Source of the DNA: SLJK01 sp964567295
GTDB lineage: Bacteria; Bacillota; Dethiobacteria; DTU022; UBA8154
NCBI GenBank assembly: GCA_964567295.1
Contig: CAZMLU010000058.1
Span: 1-10,090 of the forward strand
DNA length: 10,090 nt
Direction of reading: 5' to 3'
In this document: positions 6,224 through 10,090 of the stretch, in pieces
Layout: every line of letters begins with the position of its first letter
Numbering within the stretch: the first letter of the stretch is position 1
Made by a program: the position numbers and the translations under genes
The notes under the pieces: generated by a model
Database searches by the model: none
Told to the model about the DNA's origin: nothing
The model's input: the letters and a program-made list of their open reading frames with translations, nothing else

Positions 6224-7360
6224 ATACAAAACAGCTAGCAACAAGGGCAATCAGGCCCAAGCTTGCCGATAAAATTATCAGGGGCATGGCAATCCCTATC
6301 TCTTTGACCACTCCGGAAAGAGATGTATAGGTGGTTGAACCGCTAAAATTTAAGCCCAAAAATGCAGTGATGGCAGGAATGGTTAGAAAATAGGCAGCTG
6401 TTTGCAGCGACCATGCTGCTGAAACGGAAAACAATATGTAACCAAATGCCCAGAAAACACCCAGACCCAGCCTCTCCAGGCAAGGGAACGTCCCGGGATA
6501 TATGGAAGAAGGGCGGGGACAAGGATCGTTCCCACCATCATGGCGATTATAAAGGGGACCAGGTCGGAAAAAGTCCGGCCCAATAAAGGAAGAAATGTTA
6601 GCGGGTTACTTTTTAACAGTAGGGCGGCCAGGTTGAGCAAAAATAGAAAAGCGACTAATCCAATTGTCGGTTTAAACAGAGCGGGCAGCTCGACGGGGGT
6701 CACGTTCAGGCGCTCGCGAAGGTTAAAACAGGGGCGGCGCATCTCTGCCTTCGCTTTGTTTCCGGCGTTTAAGAAAGGGGGTATATCAGACGCTCTGATG
6801 GGGCCGTAAATAACCTTAAACCCGCACCGCCGCTGAACTTCATGAGCTGCCACACCCGGCGCCGCCAGTTGTGGCAGGATTAAATTGCGGTGTGAAACCA
6901 GCTCTGAAAAGCGTGTGACGCTAATCATTCTAGCAATTTCGTCGGTGCCGAATGAGCCTTTTCCTGCTGCGCACCACACGTTAATTCCATTAATATTGAG
7001 CACCAGCAGCCAAAGAGTTAAACCGGACAGCTCACAGCGAAGATAATCAAAGCTCAGCTTGTAATTTGCCGATACGAGTACCGGTGAGGAGTTGCCTAGT
7101 TCACCTATGGCGTAAATTCCGGGAGGGACAGCATAGTTCATTCTGTCCACGCCCCAGCGTGCTTTAATTTTTCCCAAGAGGTCTTTGCGGTTAAGAGTAG
7201 TGGTGATCCGGCAGATAGGACCGGTGGCTGTTTTGATTTCTCCGGTGATTTAATGAGCTTCTCCCGTGTCTTTGAGGTTTACAAAGCTTTGCTCATTTGC
7301 ACAGCATGAATTATTTTGCTGTTCATCGAGCATTGGTAGTTTAATCTGTTTGTTACTCAT
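6222..7360 (-). pseudogene. hgcA: hgcA: corrinoid mercury methyltransferase, one stop and one frameshift
   Basis: HgcA transfers a corrinoid-bound methyl group to Hg(II), making methylmercury. It has a cytosolic corrinoid-binding domain and a C-terminal membrane domain. The hallmark cap-helix motif NVWCAAGKGSFGT is intact with the cobalt-ligand Cys at codon 130 (6973-6971). It is preceded by SPVLVSANYKLSFD and followed by HRNLILPQLAAPGVAAHEV and YGPIRASDIP, all typical of HgcA. Membrane helices begin at FKPTIGLVAFLFLL. The ATG at 7360 overlaps the marR stop (ATGA) and follows AGGAGG. Codon 37 is TAA (7252-7250). Near 6471-6472 the frame shifts by one missing base (GGG to GG likely), after which the other frame gives GVFWAFGYILF and the family C-terminal FSGSTTYTSLSGVVKE to the stop at 6222. 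Corrected length is about 379 codons. As read, no full product can be made. Confidence 0.92.
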
Positions 7361-7824
7361 TTTGCAAGCTCCTCCTTGCAGCATTTGCTGCTGTTCGGAT
7401 TGCTGATTGCACTGACCAGAAGATTAACGCTTTCTACAATTTGTTTGTGCTTGTCTGCTGGTATATCTGCAAATATTTCCGCATAATAGTGGTCTAAAGT
7501 GTGGTTGATATCTCCATAAACCTCCTTGCCCTGTTCAGCCAGGACAATATTTATATAACGGCGGTCTTCCGGATCGGCCTTACGTTCTACGATACCGTCC
7601 TGGGCCATGCCCTCGATGGTGCGGCTGAGTGTGCTGGTATCGAGCCCCAGGATCGAAGACAGCTCGACTTGGGCAATTTCACCACGATTACCGCCCTCCA
7701 GTAGCGCGTGGCATTGAGCAACGTTGATACCGCAGCACGCAGCGTCGCTTTTCCACTGCCAATTTAAGCTTCGTTGCAAATGACGCATGGTTTCCCTAAA
7801 AAGACGGATATCATCAAGCTCCAC
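7357..7824 (-). CDS. MarR-family transcriptional regulator of the hgc operon
   Basis: A 155-residue winged helix-turn-helix regulator. The HTH spans about 48-72 (AQVELSSILGLDTSTLSRTI), and the wing has the MarR signature around DPEDRRY (84-90), with helical dimerisation segments at both ends. It is unusually Cys-rich: C30-C31 and C38 in CCGINVAQCH at the start of the domain, and C148-C149 near the C terminus. These are candidate soft-metal or thiol sensing sites (inference). The GTG start at 7824 follows AAGGAG. Its TGA overlaps the hgcA ATG, so the two are translationally coupled, and its promoter carries a palindrome over the -10, fitting autorepression. The gene is intact although both downstream genes are broken. 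ArsR-type regulators are, from memory, the more usual hgc-linked regulators. Confidence 0.9.
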   Translation of the reverse strand: MELDDIRLFRETMRHLQRSLNWQWKSDAACCGINVAQCHALLEGGNRGEIAQVELSSILGLDTSTLSRTIEGMAQDGIVERKADPEDRRYINIVLAEQGKEVYGDINHTLDHYYAEIFADIPADKHKQIVESVNLLVSAISNPNSSKCCKEELAK

Positions 7825-7882
7825 AATGAAATAACTCCTTCCTATGCGCGTAGTGGTTTTAGACCTCTGTTGTTAAATACAA

Positions 7883-7901
7883 TAGTTGTATTATACATCT
7901 A
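7883..7901. promoter_or_regulatory. Probable MarR operator
   Basis: TAGTTGTATTATACATCTA is a 19-bp inverted repeat with 9-bp half-sites about the central T at 7892 and one mismatched pair. It overlaps a second, perfect palindrome, AATACAA-TAG-TTGTATT (7876-7892). Size and base composition fit a MarR dimer site. It covers the -10 of the marR promoter, so binding should block RNA polymerase. Confidence 0.7.
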
Positions 7902-7918
7902 AATTACTTCTGTGTAAA
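7890..7918 (-). promoter_or_regulatory. Promoter of the marR-hgcA-hgcB operon
   Basis: On the - strand TTTACA (7918-7913, 5/6), a 17-bp spacer and a perfect TATAAT (7895-7890) lie about 65 bases before the marR GTG. This is the strongest promoter in the window. The resulting leader is only about 60 bases, too short for a cobalamin riboswitch. The promoter is still intact although hgcA and hgcB are not. Confidence 0.8.
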
Positions 7919-7971
7919 TATAGACAATAAACAGAAAGCGTGGTGCATAATCTGGTATTATTTTGGCCAAT

Positions 7972-8000
7972 AAAAAACCCGGCCGCGTTTTGTGGTCGGG
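7972..8000 (-). terminator. Intrinsic terminator of the SLH protein gene
   Basis: On the - strand CCCGACC and GGCCGGG pair with one A-C mismatch around a 9-base loop, followed by six T (7977-7972). It lies 87 bases after the SLH gene stop and before the marR promoter, so it separates the two transcription units. Confidence 0.75.
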
Positions 8001-8086
8001 TAAGGTTTGGGTTTTCTACGGGCCTTTAGCATCCAGGGTTTGGTCTGCAGTGTATAGTACCCAAGTATGTTCTGTATTCGTATATT

Positions 8087-9721
8087 TTACCAGCCAAATC
8101 CCCGTAAAAGTCTTAATAGCAGCGTCATGGCTTCCGCCCTGTTAATGGGCAAGTTGGGACGCAGGGTGCTGTCAGGATAGCCGGTCACGGTCCCTTCAGC
8201 CACTTCTCCCACGGCCCAGGATGGAACCTGCTCGTAATCCGAGTACACGGATAGATCGGCGGGGAAACCAAAACCGGGAACATCCTGCAAGGCATCGGAG
8301 ATTAACACTGCTGCTTCGATGCGGGTCATCTCGTCCTGCGGCGCAAAGCGGTCCCCTTTTGCTCGCACCAGCCCCGCCTCGGTCATGGATGCGATATAGG
8401 CCTTGGCCCAATGATCAATAACCTGGTCGGCATCGGAGTAATTCGCCTGCAGAATGGAGTCATTTTCGGCATCACTCATATAGGTCAGGGTGGGATACAA
8501 GTGGGTTTCCCCCGGGGCCAGTCCCAGGATTCTGGCTACCATGGTGGTCAATTCGGCCCTGGCAATGGTCCTTTCCAGGCCGGCGGGCCTGTTCAGGTTG
8601 GTGGGATCATTTTCAACCTCGCACCCTTCCAGCAATCCCAGACCGTTCATCCGGTTGGCTGTGGGCTCAGCCCATTCCTGAATAAAGGTGATATCGGTAA
8701 AACTGGGCTGGATGCTGCCGAATACCACAAACCAGCCAAAGTAATCGCCGTCATTGATTGCTCTTACCGCACCTGGACTCAGGGGATAGCTGGCAAGGGC
8801 CACCCATTTTTCGTAATCATCATTAAAATAGAATACCCTGGGATAACGGTCCGGGTTGCCGTCCATTTTGGTTTTGTCATAGCTGAGAGTGAATTCATCC
8901 CCCGGATGGCCAAGGTTCTGAGGTTCGCTTAGAGTAATGTATCCAGGTTGCCTGTTGATAATTTCGCCTTCGGGCAATTCCTCTGTTTCAGGAACGTCAT
9001 CGGGGGTATCCTCTTCTTCTTCCCACACGATTAGCTTAGCCTCCCCCCACAGGGAAAGAGCTTCTCCCTCATCAGGTTCAAAAATATACTCTGCGGTCAG
9101 GAAGCTGGACCCTTCACGCTCACCCAGGTATTCACCTTTATTGGCGGTAGGGGTGGCGATATCCTCGTCCAGGGTCCAGGTGGAGTTATCTGTGACTTCC
9201 TGCTCCAGGGAGCTGTCCGTGGACCTCAGGTTAGCTATATACTGCTGGGTGTCGCCTAAGCCAATGATTGCTAATAACGGTTCCACCTCCAGCCAGACTT
9301 CAACCTTCTCAGGAGGTTCTTTCACAATTAATACTGCTCTACCTTCCGCTCTAATTTCAGCAACGTGAGTCAGTTGCCGTCTATCAATGCCTTCATATAT
9401 TGCATGAACCATGGTTTCGCCGGGCGCAACGCCTCTGAAAAGCCCCTCGGTATCGGTCGTCCCCCCAATATCCGTATTCATTACCTGCCAGTCACATTCC
9501 TCTGTGACATCCTCTTCCATGGTGTCTCCTCCGTCAAAACTTAAATAGGCCCTGTACTGCTGGGTTTCACCGGTAAAAATTTCAGCTGCATCGGGATCGA
9601 TCACCAACACTGCCGTGTCTTGTGATAACGCTGTAGGAACGGGCAGAAGCAGAGAAAAAATAAAGAGAAGAAACACAATTATCCCAATGCGTGCATGGTT
9701 TCGCCTGGATTGGCGCACCAT
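8087..9721 (-). CDS. S-layer homology domain surface protein with two Ig-like repeats
   Basis: A 544-residue secreted protein. A signal peptide covers residues 1-33 (basic start, hydrophobic 13-27, likely cleavage after TALS). Two related Ig-like repeats follow (about 38-132 and 138-232), each with a G-[ED]-T-Q-Q-Y strand (51-56 and 156-161). Next come an acidic linker (234-252) and a beta-rich segment (255-338). Three SLH repeats close the protein: a degenerate one at 341-400, then 428-480 with HWAKAYI and 493-541 with SWAVGEV and TGYPDSTLRP. SLH repeats bind pyruvylated secondary cell-wall polymer, so the protein should sit on the Gram-positive surface. The ATG at 9721 follows GGAGGAGG five bases away and begins the signal peptide; an upstream in-frame start at 9829 lacks this. 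Its cargo role is unknown. Confidence 0.9.
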   Translation of the reverse strand: MVRQSRRNHARIGIIVFLLFIFSLLLPVPTALSQDTAVLVIDPDAAEIFTGETQQYRAYLSFDGGDTMEEDVTEECDWQVMNTDIGGTTDTEGLFRGVAPGETMVHAIYEGIDRRQLTHVAEIRAEGRAVLIVKEPPEKVEVWLEVEPLLAIIGLGDTQQYIANLRSTDSSLEQEVTDNSTWTLDEDIATPTANKGEYLGEREGSSFLTAEYIFEPDEGEALSLWGEAKLIVWEEEEDTPDDVPETEELPEGEIINRQPGYITLSEPQNLGHPGDEFTLSYDKTKMDGNPDRYPRVFYFNDDYEKWVALASYPLSPGAVRAINDGDYFGWFVVFGSIQPSFTDITFIQEWAEPTANRMNGLGLLEGCEVENDPTNLNRPAGLERTIARAELTTMVARILGLAPGETHLYPTLTYMSDAENDSILQANYSDADQVIDHWAKAYIASMTEAGLVRAKGDRFAPQDEMTRIEAAVLISDALQDVPGFGFPADLSVYSDYEQVPSWAVGEVAEGTVTGYPDSTLRPNLPINRAEAMTLLLRLLRGFGW

Positions 9722-9817
9722 ATCAACCTCCTCCTTCCGTAATATATTAGTTTTTTCCCTGGATGCCGTTGTAGTTTTCTTTTGAAGAATATTAAACAAA
9801 GGATATGGATATAAATA

Positions 9818-9834
9818 AGCCGGGTTCACCGGCT
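9818..9834 (-). terminator. Hairpin after the small membrane ORF
   Basis: AGCCGG-TGAAC-CCGGCT on the - strand forms a perfect 6-bp stem touching the stop codon of the small ORF. It is followed by a mixed T/A stretch (TTATTTAT). It could be a weak terminator separating the ORF from the SLH gene. Confidence 0.45.
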
Positions 9835-9953
9835 CATTGGAATTTATTATTTGTTCGGTGAATTAGTGTATGCAAGAAATAAGAAATGGTAAACGCAACT
9901 ATAATTATGGTAAGCTCTTTATTTGTTCGAATAAAATTGATTAGATCTTCCAT
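9834..9953 (-). CDS. Putative 39-residue single-pass membrane protein
   Basis: A short ORF (ATG at 9953, TGA at 9836-9834) encodes MEDLINFIRTNKEL, then one hydrophobic helix (about 15-31), then a short basic tail ending HRTNNKFQ. AGGAG lies about 8 bases before the ATG. An extended -10 promoter precedes it and a hairpin follows its stop, which together support a real gene. No family is recognised. It could be a small membrane peptide linked to the surface protein downstream, or a toxin-like peptide; neither is supported by a specific motif. Confidence 0.5.
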   Translation of the reverse strand: MEDLINFIRTNKELTIIIVAFTISYFLHTLIHRTNNKFQ

Positions 9954-10004
9954 GTCGCCATCTCCTGTGCCGATAGTAAAATTATTCTGAACTTTTACAA
10001 GATA

Positions 10005-10033
10005 ATTATACCACGTTTTGCCATAATTTTGAA
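10005..10033 (-). promoter_or_regulatory. Promoter of the small membrane ORF
   Basis: On the - strand TTCAAA (4/6), a 17-bp spacer and TGG-TATAAT give an extended -10 with a perfect hexamer, about 52 bases before the ATG at 9953. It may also serve the SLH gene by read-through, since no clear promoter was seen between 9722 and 9817. Confidence 0.55.
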
Positions 10034-10090
10034 GGCAATCTAAATAATTTTTTGTATAGGTCGCAAGTTTTTTTTAACTCACGATATTAC

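Noticed and set aside
6540..6809. 89-codon + strand frame inside hgcA
   Set aside because: It is antisense to the conserved HgcA core, with a basic product of no recognisable family.
7825..7890. Cobalamin riboswitch ahead of the corrinoid-protein operon
   Set aside because: The leader after the promoter is only about 60 bases and shows no B12-box-like structure.
8411..9368. Long open frames on the + strand antisense to the SLH gene
   Set aside because: They have low-complexity Ser/Gly-rich or unrecognisable products and mirror a well-supported signal-peptide, Ig-like and SLH protein on the other strand.

Overview
This window looks like chromosome from an anaerobic Bacillota (Clostridia, probably Desulfotomaculum/Peptococcaceae-like). 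The grounds are a secreted protein with three SLH repeats, Bacillus-type AGGAGG ribosome binding sites, consensus -35/-10 promoters, intrinsic terminators and, above all, an hgcAB locus. The genus is inference.

Positions 1-4660 are mostly housekeeping and conserved accessory genes. On the + strand lie a DUF1294 membrane protein, a zinc-dependent phospholipase C-like protein, a YajQ-family nucleotide-binding protein, dihydrofolate reductase, a structured GC-rich leader with a clear terminator, and a BaiN/HI0933-type flavoprotein. A cyclase-family metal hydrolase follows on the - strand, convergent with the flavoprotein at 5 bp. Then comes a small acidic + strand protein of unknown function. 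Positions 4660-5813 hold a divergent pair: a DUF6941-type protein (-) and an SH3-domain lipoprotein (+).

The notable region is 5901-7918 on the - strand: a mercury-methylation operon, marR-hgcA-hgcB. HgcA is the corrinoid membrane protein carrying the NVWCAAGK cap-helix motif; HgcB is its two-[4Fe-4S] ferredoxin partner. The MarR-type regulator is intact. It has a near-consensus promoter whose -10 lies inside a 19-bp near-palindrome, and its stop codon overlaps the hgcA start as ATGA. Both hgc genes are broken as read: hgcA has an in-frame TAA at codon 37 and one frameshift near 6471, and hgcB has three frameshifts. All four frameshifts are explained by loss of one base from a G/C run. Restoring them gives an HgcB of 92 residues with both Cys clusters, Cys73 and a terminal Cys pair. 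Either the organism recently lost mercury methylation, or this stretch carries homopolymer sequencing errors; the sequence alone cannot separate these.

Positions 7970-10013 hold an SLH surface protein with two Ig-like repeats and its own terminator, preceded by a probable 39-residue membrane protein with its own promoter. I saw no rRNA, tRNA, CRISPR array, transposase or phage gene.
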